From the NCBI GenBank assembly GCA_946491675.1, contig CAMLYN010000004.1:1-22405 (forward strand): a stretch of DNA of 22,405 bases. The letters run 5' to 3'. This document shows, piece by piece, positions 6,717 to 15,171 of the stretch. Source of the stretch: an uncultured Mycoplasmatota bacterium. Lineage in GTDB: Bacteria; Bacillota_I; Bacilli_A; RF39; UBA660. A program made the translations under genes and the position numbers. The notes under the pieces were generated by a model. The model made no database searches, was not told where the DNA came from, and saw nothing but the letters and a program-made list of their open reading frames with translations. The first letter of the stretch is position 1, and the number at the start of each line of letters is the position of its first letter.

Positions 6717-8463
6717 TTATCATCACACTTGTAAATAATAAGCCAGAAAAAGATACTAGTAACGGAATATTTAAATCTGAATTAATTAAACTACCATGTA
6801 ACATTTTATTTCTTAAATTTAATCCATTCTTATCATATAGTATATAATTTAAATACATTAAGCCATTTTTTTGATAATCGTTATCGTAACAATCAAAAAG
6901 ATTATTCAAATTTGTAAAATCATCTTGTTCTATATTTAAATTATTTCTTTTTAATAATTCTTGAATATGCAATTCCATGGCTAAAATATTATTAACTACA
7001 ATTGCATAATCATTGTCCAAATCTGGTGAAATTTCTGAATTTAAATCATAAATGATTTTTTTAAAATTATCATAACCTAGAATATTCATAACAAATGTTT
7101 GTTGTAAAATAAACGTTTTAGATAGATAATTTAATAATTCTTCATAATAATTGTTTTGTAATTTATTTTGTAATTTTGGATGGGATTCTGTATATTCTTT
7201 TCCTATTTTGTCGTAGTATTTTTTGAAATTATTAGTTTCAGAAATATTTTTTTCATTTGTAAGTATGTAAACTTGGCTGCTTGTGTCAATGCTAAATCTA
7301 GTCACTAGACTTTGAAGTGGAAATTTTGCATATGATTCAAGTGCATTTTCTATACTTAATGAAAAATTAATTCTAGAAGCATTATATAATAAATATTTAT
7401 TATTTAATAATTCTTGTTTGTACTTTTCAATCTTTTCATTTGGAATCTTTAATTCAAATTCTTGTTTGTGCATTTCGGCATTAACATATTCTTCGTCAGA
7501 AAGTAAAAATCTCTTTAATCTTAATAATTGTATTAGGCACTCTTTAAGCTTATTTTTCTGTTCATCTGAGAGCAATGTGATGTGCTGAAGTATATATAAT
7601 AATTCTTTTCTTAACATTTCAATTTCAGATATACTACCAAGAAAACTTTCTTTTTTATCTTTAAATTTGTTACACAATTCATTAACATTATCAATATATT
7701 TGTTGATTATGTTTTTCAAATCATGCTCTACAATGCATTTTTCTTTATCAAGTTCGAATATCATTTCTTTTGCATAATTATATCCCCTAAAATTTAAAAT
7801 AGATTCTAAAATATATTCCATATAAATTTTCTTATGTTCCTTTTTATGGCTGTCATATAAAATAATATCATATAAGCTTATTTTACTCTTCACTAATATA
7901 TCTATTAATTCATTATATTCATTTTTCTGATTTTTTAAATTATGAAATATTCTATTTATTAATTCGGAGTCTAAATATATATTTTTCTTTATTCCAAATT
8001 GAATTAAACTTTTATATAGTTTATAATTATTTCCTTGTGCACACTCTAAAAAGTCTTTTTTATTTATTTGAAAGTTATTTAACTGGTTAATAAAATCCTG
8101 TTGTGCTTCTTTATAGTTAATGTATTTTTGTTTGTATGTTTTTGAATTGATAGTATTAAAATATGTATATAAAAATTCTAATATTATCATTTTTTCTTTA
8201 TTTAAATTATTGTTTTTAGCATATGTATATAACTTAAATAAGTGGTTAATTACTTCTGACTTAAATCGTATTTCATTACTGTTGATTACTGTTACTAATC
8301 TATTATCTGAATAAAAAACTAAGCTACACAAATGTAGAAATTTACAATATTCATTTTTAAACTCTTCTTTAGTACTTTCACTATTAAAGTTATAATCAAA
8401 ATCTTTATTATTGTATTTTATATCAGATTTTTCTTCTATATATGCTTTTAATAATGGTTTCAT
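6706..8463 (-). CDS. Large helical protein with C-terminal HEPN/DUF4209-like domain
   Basis: A 585-residue, Lys/Asn-rich, largely helical protein. The first 450 residues match nothing I recognise. The C-terminal part has NNILAMELHIQELLKR, then LNLRNKMLHGSLIN, with Arg551 and His556 forming the R-x4-H of HEPN domains; LRN-x-x-x-HG is also the hallmark of DUF4209. AGGAAG lies 8-9 bases before the ATG. It heads a tight cluster (overlaps of 11 and 22 bases) and begins just after the hsdR terminator, so it is probably a separate transcription unit. A plausible reading is a sensor plus RNase effector in phage defence; this is inference. Confidence 0.65.
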   Translation of the reverse strand: MKPLLKAYIEEKSDIKYNNKDFDYNFNSESTKEEFKNEYCKFLHLCSLVFYSDNRLVTVINSNEIRFKSEVINHLFKLYTYAKNNNLNKEKMIILEFLYTYFNTINSKTYKQKYINYKEAQQDFINQLNNFQINKKDFLECAQGNNYKLYKSLIQFGIKKNIYLDSELINRIFHNLKNQKNEYNELIDILVKSKISLYDIILYDSHKKEHKKIYMEYILESILNFRGYNYAKEMIFELDKEKCIVEHDLKNIINKYIDNVNELCNKFKDKKESFLGSISEIEMLRKELLYILQHITLLSDEQKNKLKECLIQLLRLKRFLLSDEEYVNAEMHKQEFELKIPNEKIEKYKQELLNNKYLLYNASRINFSLSIENALESYAKFPLQSLVTRFSIDTSSQVYILTNEKNISETNNFKKYYDKIGKEYTESHPKLQNKLQNNYYEELLNYLSKTFILQQTFVMNILGYDNFKKIIYDLNSEISPDLDNDYAIVVNNILAMELHIQELLKRNNLNIEQDDFTNLNNLFDCYDNDYQKNGLMYLNYILYDKNGLNLRNKMLHGSLINSDLNIPLLVSFSGLLFTSVMINEV

Positions 8464-8481
8464 ATTTCACTTCCTACTATT

Positions 8482-8526
8482 AAAAAACGCAGTACAAAAA
8501 CATAAAGCCTGTACTAGCGCCTTTTT
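8482..8526 (-). terminator. Terminator of the hsdMSR operon
   Basis: Read on the minus strand, CGC plus AGTAC (with one bulged T) pair with GTACT plus GCG, followed by six Ts (8487-8482). It lies 18-62 bases after the hsdR stop codon and separates that operon from the HEPN cluster. Confidence 0.7.
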
Positions 8527-8543
8527 ATATATAATACCATATT

Positions 8544-11500
8544 TTAGAACTTATCATCAGATAAACTGAAAAATTTATCAAAAAATTCTAATATTTTATC
8601 AATTACTTTATTTTTCTTCTTTTGTCTATTGTTATCTTTAGAGAACATTGACATAGGTGGTAAAATATCGGATATTTCTGTACCGTTTATATCTACTTTA
8701 CCTTGTTCAAATGATTTTCTAACAAAGTTATATGTTTGTTCTTTATTTAAATTTTCTTCATTAATTATTTTATCTAGTTCTTCTTTCTTTTTACTGTTCA
8801 TAAAACTTTCAAAATCAGAATAGACGTCAGAGTTAGCATCTAGTGAATTAATAAATGCCATGATTAAATCTTTTTTGTTTCTTAAATCTGGGCTGGCCAT
8901 GATAGCTTTATTAATGGTAACAAGTACTTCTTTATCTTGCATATTACTATCATGATATTTCTTTACTAATCCTAAAATATAATCAATATTTACTTCTATA
9001 GATTTAATGAGTTCCATTTCAAAGACTATATCATCTGAGATATCTTTCTTTTCACGTTTAGCTTTATTTCTAAATTCATTATATAAACTAATATATATAC
9101 TTTGATAATCTTGTTTATCTCTTTCATTAAGTAATTCTTCATCTTTAAATTGGTCAAATGAAGATAAAATATTTGTTACTTTTAAAATTTGACCAAATAT
9201 CTTTATATATTCTTTTTGCTGCTGTTCACCTACTGGTAATTCTCCTGGGGTAAACATTGATTTTATTTTTTCTACTAATGATTCATAGCCTTCAAACTTT
9301 TTACCTTTTTCATCTTCATAACCATAGAAATAATCTTTATATGGTTTTAGTAAAACTATACCTTTCGCATTTTCATCACCGAATTTAGCTAGAGCTTCAT
9401 TTAATCTATTTTCTAGATTTCTAAATGAAACAATATTACCATAGGTTTTTACACTATTTAATATTCTGTTAGTTCTAGAAAAAGCTTGGATTAATCCGTG
9501 CCATTTTAAATTTTTATCAACCCATAAAGTATTTAATGTTTTAGCGTCAAATCCAGTTAAAAACATATTAACAACTATTAAGATATCTATTTCTCTATTT
9601 TTCATTCTTAAAGAAACATCTCTATAGTAGTTTTGGAATCTTTCTGATGAAGTGTCATAAGAGGTTCCAAACATTTTATTATAGTCTTTAATAGCATTAT
9701 CTAAGAATTTTCTATCATCAGTACTTAAGGCTTCGGTTGTTTCAGAGTTTTCATCAATAATTCCGTCTTCGCCATTTACACCATAAGAATATATTAATGC
9801 TACTTTTAAATTAGTTTTTAACTGTATTTGTTGTCTTTTAAATTCTTCATAATATTCCTTAGCCATTGGAATGTTGGCAACAGCAAAAATAGAATTGAAA
9901 CCATTTATATTTTTCTTTGTTTTATTTTCTTTAGTATCTCTTTTCTTTGCTACTTCTACAACATTATCCAAAGTAGAGAAAACGTATGATTCATTGGTTT
10001 TAGTTTTAGTACTAAAGTGTTTAATTATATAATCTGTTATAGCAGATATTCTAAACTTATTATCAAAAGCCTTTTCTTCATCGATTGAATATACTTTTTC
10101 ATCTTCAACGTCTTTTTTAATATCTACTTTACCAACATATTCATATCTAAATGGTAAAACGTTTTTGTCAGCGATTGCATTAACAATTGTATAGGTATGA
10201 AGCCTATCGCCAAAGATTTGTTCTGTTGTTTCAGATATACCTTTTATTGTTCTAGCATTTTCCGGAAATATTGGAGTGCCAGTAAAGCCAAAGATATAAT
10301 ACTTTTTGAATTTTTTAATAATTGCTTTATGCATTTCACCAAATTGTGATCTATGACATTCATCAAATATAAAGACTACATGTTTATTAAAAACTTCTGA
10401 CCCTGTATTTTTCTTAATAAAACCCGATAGTTTTTGAATGGTTGTAATAATTATCTTTGCATTAGGGTCGTTTAACTGATTTTCTAGGACTTTGGTACTT
10501 GAATTACTATTGGCACATCCTTCTTTGAATCTATCGTATTCTTTCATTGTTTGATAATCTAAGTCTTTTCTATCAACAACAAATAATACTTTATCTATAA
10601 ATTCTAGTTTGCTGGCTAAAATGGATGTTTTAAAAGATGTTAGTGTTTTACCTGAACCTGTGGTATGCCAAATATAGCCACCGGATTTAATAGTTCCATA
10701 TAGTTTATTATTATATGAAATATTAATTTTGTTTAATATTTTTTCAGTAGCAACTATTTGATAAGGCCTCATAACAAGTAAATCTTCTTCTGAGGTGAAT
10801 ACACAGTATTTTGTTAAAATATTTAGTAAGGTGTGTTTAGTTAAAAATGTTTTAGCAAAATCAATTAGATCAGTTATACTGTTATTTTTTTGATCAGCCC
10901 AAAATGAAGTGAATTCGAAAGAGTTAGATTTTGTTTTAGTTTTATTATTTATATGAAATTCTCTGGTAGTATTAGAATAATACTTTGTTAATGTTCCATT
11001 ACTAATAATAAATATTTGAACAAATTCATATAATCCACTACTAGCCCAAAAAGAATCTCTTTGATATCTTTCAATTTGATTAAAAGCTTCTCTTAAATCA
11101 ATACCTCTTCTTTTTAATTCACAGTGAACTAAAGGAAGGCCATTAATTAAAATAGTTACATCATATCTGTTATCATAAGTTCCATCATTATTTATATATT
11201 GGTTAATAACTTGAACACTATTATTATGAATATTATTTTTATCAATTAAGTAAATGTTTTTTAAACTTCCATTATCTAAAGTTATAGACTGAATATAATC
11301 TTCCTGCATTAATCTTGTTTTTTCTATAATATGATTATTTTTATTGGCAATAACATTACTAAAAAATATATCCCATTCTTCTTCAGTGAAGTGGTAGTGA
11401 TTTAATTTTTCTAACTGTTTTCTTAAGTTTGTAATAAATTCATCTTCACCATTAATAGTTATATATTCATAGCCTTGATTTACTAAAGTTTTGATTAATT

Positions 11501-11612
11501 CTTTTTCTAATGCTTCTTCACTTTGATAAAATGTTTCTGTTTTGTTTAGTCCTTTATATTCTGTCAATACTGTAGAGTTGTCATTTTCACTCATCATACT
11601 TAAATTAGTCAT
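8544..11612 (-). CDS. hsdR: Type I restriction enzyme, R (motor/endonuclease) subunit
   Basis: The 1022-residue ATP-dependent translocase and nuclease of a type I R-M complex. The N-terminal PD-(D/E)XK domain has DVTILINGLP (Asp151) and HCELKRRG (Glu165, Lys167), then QIERYQRDSFW. The SF2 motor has Walker A TTGSGKT (317-323), DECH (417-420), FGFTGTPIF and the late arginine motif AFSRTNRIL. The length is normal for the family. GAGGAGTT lies 8 bases before the ATG. The gene overlaps hsdS by 8 bases and ends the operon before a strong terminator. It associates with HsdM and HsdS and cuts DNA remote from unmethylated sites. Confidence 0.96.
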   Translation of the reverse strand: MTNLSMMSENDNSTVLTEYKGLNKTETFYQSEEALEKELIKTLVNQGYEYITINGEDEFITNLRKQLEKLNHYHFTEEEWDIFFSNVIANKNNHIIEKTRLMQEDYIQSITLDNGSLKNIYLIDKNNIHNNSVQVINQYINNDGTYDNRYDVTILINGLPLVHCELKRRGIDLREAFNQIERYQRDSFWASSGLYEFVQIFIISNGTLTKYYSNTTREFHINNKTKTKSNSFEFTSFWADQKNNSITDLIDFAKTFLTKHTLLNILTKYCVFTSEEDLLVMRPYQIVATEKILNKINISYNNKLYGTIKSGGYIWHTTGSGKTLTSFKTSILASKLEFIDKVLFVVDRKDLDYQTMKEYDRFKEGCANSNSSTKVLENQLNDPNAKIIITTIQKLSGFIKKNTGSEVFNKHVVFIFDECHRSQFGEMHKAIIKKFKKYYIFGFTGTPIFPENARTIKGISETTEQIFGDRLHTYTIVNAIADKNVLPFRYEYVGKVDIKKDVEDEKVYSIDEEKAFDNKFRISAITDYIIKHFSTKTKTNESYVFSTLDNVVEVAKKRDTKENKTKKNINGFNSIFAVANIPMAKEYYEEFKRQQIQLKTNLKVALIYSYGVNGEDGIIDENSETTEALSTDDRKFLDNAIKDYNKMFGTSYDTSSERFQNYYRDVSLRMKNREIDILIVVNMFLTGFDAKTLNTLWVDKNLKWHGLIQAFSRTNRILNSVKTYGNIVSFRNLENRLNEALAKFGDENAKGIVLLKPYKDYFYGYEDEKGKKFEGYESLVEKIKSMFTPGELPVGEQQQKEYIKIFGQILKVTNILSSFDQFKDEELLNERDKQDYQSIYISLYNEFRNKAKREKKDISDDIVFEMELIKSIEVNIDYILGLVKKYHDSNMQDKEVLVTINKAIMASPDLRNKKDLIMAFINSLDANSDVYSDFESFMNSKKKEELDKIINEENLNKEQTYNFVRKSFEQGKVDINGTEISDILPPMSMFSKDNNRQKKKNKVIDKILEFFDKFFSLSDDKF

Positions 11613-12777
11613 TTGTTTTCAACTCCTCAAAACTTAGTAACTTGTTTCTATAATATTCATATTGTTTTCTTCTAGCTTTTATTTCAGCAGGTATTCCTTC
11701 AGATATATCATTTATTAATTTATCAAATTTATCTAGTATTTTAACTATTCGTTCTTGTTCTTGTAAGGGTGGAAAATTTATATTTATTGCTTTTATTTGC
11801 TTTGCTGTTATTAGTGGTTGTCCACCACCTCTAGTTAATTTATTTAAATTAAAATTTTGTAAATAATAGTAAACATATCTCATATTCACATTTGGTTTCA
11901 AATTGATTATTAATGTGTTATCTGTTACATCATATTTTCCTGTGGCAATGTGTACAAATCCTGCATTAGCTCCCACCCTTGCAACTAATATTTTATCTTC
12001 ATTATATTTATATATATCAGTTTTAGCTATGATACCTGTTGATCCATAAATAACATATTTACCATCTTTATTTCTAACATTACACTTACCAGAAGAGATA
12101 TTTAAGCATAACTCATTCATTGGTATTGTTATATATTTTTTGCCTAATATATACTTTCTATAATGTTTAAATTGTTTTTTTCTTGCCTCTAATTCTGCCT
12201 CTAATTCTGCCTCTAATTCACCAAATTTGTCTAATATTTTAACTATTTCTTTTTGTACTTCTATTGGTGGACATGGAATTTTTATTTTTAACAATCTGTC
12301 TTTAGACAAATTATATCTTGTAACTCCAAATGAACATCTAATTATTTGACTTCTTAATTGTTTTGATCTAAATAAATGTTTTAAAAAATCTGCATTATAT
12401 AAGTCAAAATATTTAGAAGTTAATCTTAGTCCAAAACAAAAACTATTTAAGTATATTTTTTCTACTGGAGTATTTGTTACTACTGATATCATTCCACTAT
12501 CTTCAAGGTTTTCAGAGGAACCAGCCACTAAAATATCTTTATATTTTATTTCATTTTGTTTTTCATTTTCTTTTATATATACAAAATCATTAGAATTTAG
12601 ATTTATAGATGGATTATTATAAATATTTGTATACGTAATATACCTATAATTACCATCTTTAAAATCATCTTTTGTTTTTCCTGATAATCCGTTAAACTTT
12701 TCAAAGATATCAGATAGTCTATAGTATTTTACTCCATTTGGACATTTTTCTTTAATCAATTGTTCTATTTTACTCAT
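11605..12777 (-). CDS. hsdS: Type I restriction enzyme, S (specificity) subunit
   Basis: A 390-residue DNA-recognition subunit with two target-recognition domains. TRD1 spans about 1-175 and ends in IPCPPIEVQKEIVKILDKF. The central spacer carries three ELEA tetrapeptides (187-198), followed by RKKQFKHYRKYIL. TRD2 spans about 215-340 and ends in FPPLQEQERIVKILDKF, followed by the second conserved repeat ARRKQYEYYRNKLL. The half-repeat architecture is complete. The gene overlaps both hsdM and hsdR by 8 bases. The ELEA repeats are encoded by a 12-bp tandem repeat and resemble the TAEL repeats of EcoR124/EcoDXXI, which set the spacing of the bipartite target. The recognition sequence is not predictable here. 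Confidence 0.95.
   Translation of the reverse strand: MSKIEQLIKEKCPNGVKYYRLSDIFEKFNGLSGKTKDDFKDGNYRYITYTNIYNNPSINLNSNDFVYIKENEKQNEIKYKDILVAGSSENLEDSGMISVVTNTPVEKIYLNSFCFGLRLTSKYFDLYNADFLKHLFRSKQLRSQIIRCSFGVTRYNLSKDRLLKIKIPCPPIEVQKEIVKILDKFGELEAELEAELEARKKQFKHYRKYILGKKYITIPMNELCLNISSGKCNVRNKDGKYVIYGSTGIIAKTDIYKYNEDKILVARVGANAGFVHIATGKYDVTDNTLIINLKPNVNMRYVYYYLQNFNLNKLTRGGGQPLITAKQIKAININFPPLQEQERIVKILDKFDKLINDISEGIPAEIKARRKQYEYYRNKLLSFEELKTND
12185..12219 (-). repeat. 12-bp tandem repeat (about 2.9 copies) in the hsdS spacer
   Basis: The unit GCCTCTAATTCT (+ strand) runs at 12185-12196 and 12197-12208, with 11 of 12 bases at 12209-12219. On the coding strand it gives ELEA-ELEA-ELEA. Because the unit is four codons long, copy-number change would lengthen or shorten the spacer helix in frame. 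In the EcoR124 family the same kind of change alters the number of non-specific bases in the recognised site. Confidence 0.85.
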
Positions 12778-14341
12778 TTGATTCAGACTCCAATTCTGCT
12801 ATGATTTTATCTAATTCATTTCTGGTAATATTTTCTTTTTCAACTATTTCTTTGATTTGTTTATTTAATCCCTTGATATCTATTTGTTCTTCTTCAGTTA
12901 CTTTTTTTAAATATGAGTTTACTGATATATTATAGTCATTTTCTTTTATTTCTTCATATGGAGCTAAATATGCTTTATTTTCTACTGATTTTCTATTTTT
13001 TAATAGGTTAACAATATTATTAATGTTTTCATCTGATAATTTATTTTTATTAGTGTTTCTAACGAATTCATCTGAAGCATCAACAAATAATATATTATTA
13101 TCTTTTTTATTTTTCTTTAATACTAATATACATGTGGCAATAGATGTTCCAAAGAATAAATCAGGTGGTAATTGAATTACGGTATCTACAAAATTATTAT
13201 CAATCATGTATTTTCTAATTTTTTGTTCTGCTCCACCTCTATAAAGGACTCCTGGAAATTCAACTATAGCGGCTGTTCCAGTTGGACTAAGCCAGGATAA
13301 CATATGCATAGTGAATGCTAAATCAGCTTTTGACTCTGGGGCTAATACTCCAGCTGGGGCATATCTTTCATCGTTAATTAAAAGTGGATTGGATTTGCCA
13401 GCCCATTTAATTGAATATGGAGGATTTGATACAATGGCATCAAACGGTTCATCATCCCAATGTTTTGGATGAATTAAGGTATCTCCTCTTGCTATATTAA
13501 AGTGATTATAATTTATATCATGGAGAAACATATTTATTCTAGCTAAATTATAAGTGGTTAGGTTTATTTCTTGTCCAAAGAATCCTTGTCTTACGTGTTC
13601 TTTGCCTAATATTTTAGCAAACTTTAAAAGTAGTCCTCCTGATCCACAAGCTGGGTCATATACTTTATTAACTTCTTTTTTCTCTCCTATAACTATTCTT
13701 GCTAGTAATTCTCCTACTTCTTGAGGAGTAAAAAATTCTCCTCCAGATTTACCGGCATTAGATGCATACATAGTCATTAAATATTCATAGGCATCACCAA
13801 AGGTATCTATGGTGTTATCTTGATAATTTCCAAGCTTTAAATCACCAATGGCATCTAACATTTTTACTAGCTTTTCATTTCTTTCTTCTACGGTATTACC
13901 TAATTTATTTCCTTTAACATCAAAGTCATCGAATAATCCTTTGACATCATCTTCTGACTCTGTTCCTTTAGCAGATGATTCAATGTTTTCAAAAATATTA
14001 GCTATCATAACATTTAAGTTATCATTATTTTTAGCATTTTTTCTAACATTACAAAATAGTTCACTTGGTAAAATAAATAAACCTTTTTCAGTTAATATTT
14101 GTTCTTTACCCATTAAAGCTTCTTCATCAGATAGATTCCTATATTCAAAATCTTTTTCTCCAGCTTTTCTTTGATTTTCATTCACATAGTTTTCTATATT
14201 TTCAGATATAAATCTATAAAATAATAATCCTAGTACATACTGTTTAAAGTCCCAACCATCAACAGATCCTCTTAAATCATTGGCTATTTTCCATATGGTT
14301 TTATGTAGTTCTTCTCTTTCTTGTTCTTTTTTATTATTCAT
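12770..14341 (-). CDS. hsdM: Type I restriction enzyme, M (methyltransferase) subunit
   Basis: A 523-residue N6-adenine methyltransferase subunit that modifies host sites and forms the R2M2S1 complex. An HsdM_N-type helical region is visible (IWKIANDLRGSVDGWDFKQY, residues 16-35), then KSGGEFFTP (198-206), the SAM-binding motif DPACGSGGL (229-237) and catalytic NPPY (307-310, within IVSNPPYS). A coiled C-terminal tail follows. The start is supported by AAGGAGT about 6 bases upstream. It is the first gene of the operon, with an extended -10 promoter just before it, and overlaps hsdS by 8 bases. Confidence 0.96.
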   Translation of the reverse strand: MNNKKEQEREELHKTIWKIANDLRGSVDGWDFKQYVLGLLFYRFISENIENYVNENQRKAGEKDFEYRNLSDEEALMGKEQILTEKGLFILPSELFCNVRKNAKNNDNLNVMIANIFENIESSAKGTESEDDVKGLFDDFDVKGNKLGNTVEERNEKLVKMLDAIGDLKLGNYQDNTIDTFGDAYEYLMTMYASNAGKSGGEFFTPQEVGELLARIVIGEKKEVNKVYDPACGSGGLLLKFAKILGKEHVRQGFFGQEINLTTYNLARINMFLHDINYNHFNIARGDTLIHPKHWDDEPFDAIVSNPPYSIKWAGKSNPLLINDERYAPAGVLAPESKADLAFTMHMLSWLSPTGTAAIVEFPGVLYRGGAEQKIRKYMIDNNFVDTVIQLPPDLFFGTSIATCILVLKKNKKDNNILFVDASDEFVRNTNKNKLSDENINNIVNLLKNRKSVENKAYLAPYEEIKENDYNISVNSYLKKVTEEEQIDIKGLNKQIKEIVEKENITRNELDKIIAELESESNE

Positions 14342-14367
14342 ACATACACTCCTTACCTCTTATAACG

Positions 14368-14376
14368 ATTATAACA
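14368..14376 (-). promoter_or_regulatory. Extended -10 promoter of hsdMSR
   Basis: The minus strand reads TGTTATAAT (14376-14368), an extended -10, 27 bases before the hsdM ATG. A weak TATACA lies 15 bases upstream as a possible -35. The identical nonamer precedes the glycosylase gene and the small gene at 21034. Confidence 0.6.
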
Positions 14377-14401
14377 TAAAATTAGTTTGTATACGTTTAT
14401 T

Positions 14402-14444
14402 TTATATAAAAACAAAAGAGAATGGTTAAATAATATTTCCATTC
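14402..14444 (-). terminator. Terminator of the small HEPN-like gene upstream of hsdM
   Basis: On the minus strand GAATGG pairs with CCATTC (14444-14439 with 14425-14420), followed by a T-rich tail (TCTTTTGTTTTT). It starts 7 bases after the stop codon of the preceding gene and separates it from the hsd promoter. Confidence 0.6.
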
Positions 14445-14450
14445 ATCATA

Positions 14451-15050
14451 TTAATAAGAATTATTTGTTCTAATTTCATTAAAATTTTCATTAATTAACT
14501 CATGATAATAATAATCTCCTTTTAAAATCTTATCATTTGAATATTTACCTATATATTTTTGAATTTCTGTAAAAGATTTATTTAAATAATTAATAATGAT
14601 AATCAAATTGTCTGTTGAAACTGATATTTCTTTATCTTTATATTGAAATGTTATAAAGCAAAATCCTCTAAATGTATCTTGGCCACTTAATATAAAATTT
14701 TTCATAATATTATGAGGTTCATGTTCTAATTTATTTCTTAATTTTTTTATATTAATGAGTATTTCGTTATGTTTATCAGTCAATTTTTTTAGTTCTGGTA
14801 AAATTATTTTCTTTATTTCATCAATTAATAATATTCCTGAATTTTCATCAATTGTAATTACATCGTCTTTTAAAGTTTTTGTAGGAATGATTTTAAATAT
14901 TAAATCGCAAATTTCTAAAAAAATATCGGATTTTTGAAAATTATCATATCCTTTAAAGCATGTTAACTTTATTAACTTATTATTAATATTTATTAATGTA
15001 TAAAAATATGGCTTTAAATTATTAATAGTGGTATATTTATTTTCTTTCAT
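14451..15050 (-). CDS. Small HEPN-like protein (Rx4H motif) beside the hsd operon
   Basis: About 199 residues. A helical stretch ELKKLTDKHNEILINIKKLRNKLEHEPHN contains R-x4-H (Arg105-His110 from this start), the HEPN ribonuclease signature, near the middle of the protein. Flanking regions are not recognised. I place the start at 15050 because AAGGAGGG at 15054-15061 lies just upstream; an ATG at 15065 would put this ribosome site inside the gene. It lies 110 bp upstream of hsdM but is separated from it by a hairpin. HEPN nucleases near type I R-M genes recall PrrC in the EcoprrI locus, though this protein lacks the PrrC ATPase domain. The function is inferred from the motif only. Confidence 0.6.
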   Translation of the reverse strand: MKENKYTTINNLKPYFYTLININNKLIKLTCFKGYDNFQKSDIFLEICDLIFKIIPTKTLKDDVITIDENSGILLIDEIKKIILPELKKLTDKHNEILINIKKLRNKLEHEPHNIMKNFILSGQDTFRGFCFITFQYKDKEISVSTDNLIIIINYLNKSFTEIQKYIGKYSNDKILKGDYYYHELINENFNEIRTNNSY

Positions 15051-15090
15051 ATTTCCCTCCTTCATTATTATTAATTATTAATAATATATG

Positions 15091-15096
15091 ATTATA
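15091..15096 (-). promoter_or_regulatory. Possible -10 box of the small HEPN-like gene
   Basis: The minus strand has TATAAT 40 bases before the proposed ATG at 15050, but no convincing -35 at 16-18 bases. The surrounding 15066-15171 gap has no gene; a TGGTTT/AAACCA palindrome at 15115-15129 lacks a proper T-tail. Confidence 0.35.
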
Positions 15097-15171
15097 AATT
15101 CTTTCTAAATGATATGGTTTATTAAACCAAAAAATCGTTTTGTTTTATTACATTTAATAATGGCTTTAAAG

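Noticed and set aside
3191..14341. BREX or DISARM locus
   Set aside because: No PglZ, BrxC, DrmB or phospholipase-D type genes are present; hsdM, hsdS and hsdR are plainly type I and the helicase is of the UPF1-like SF1 type.
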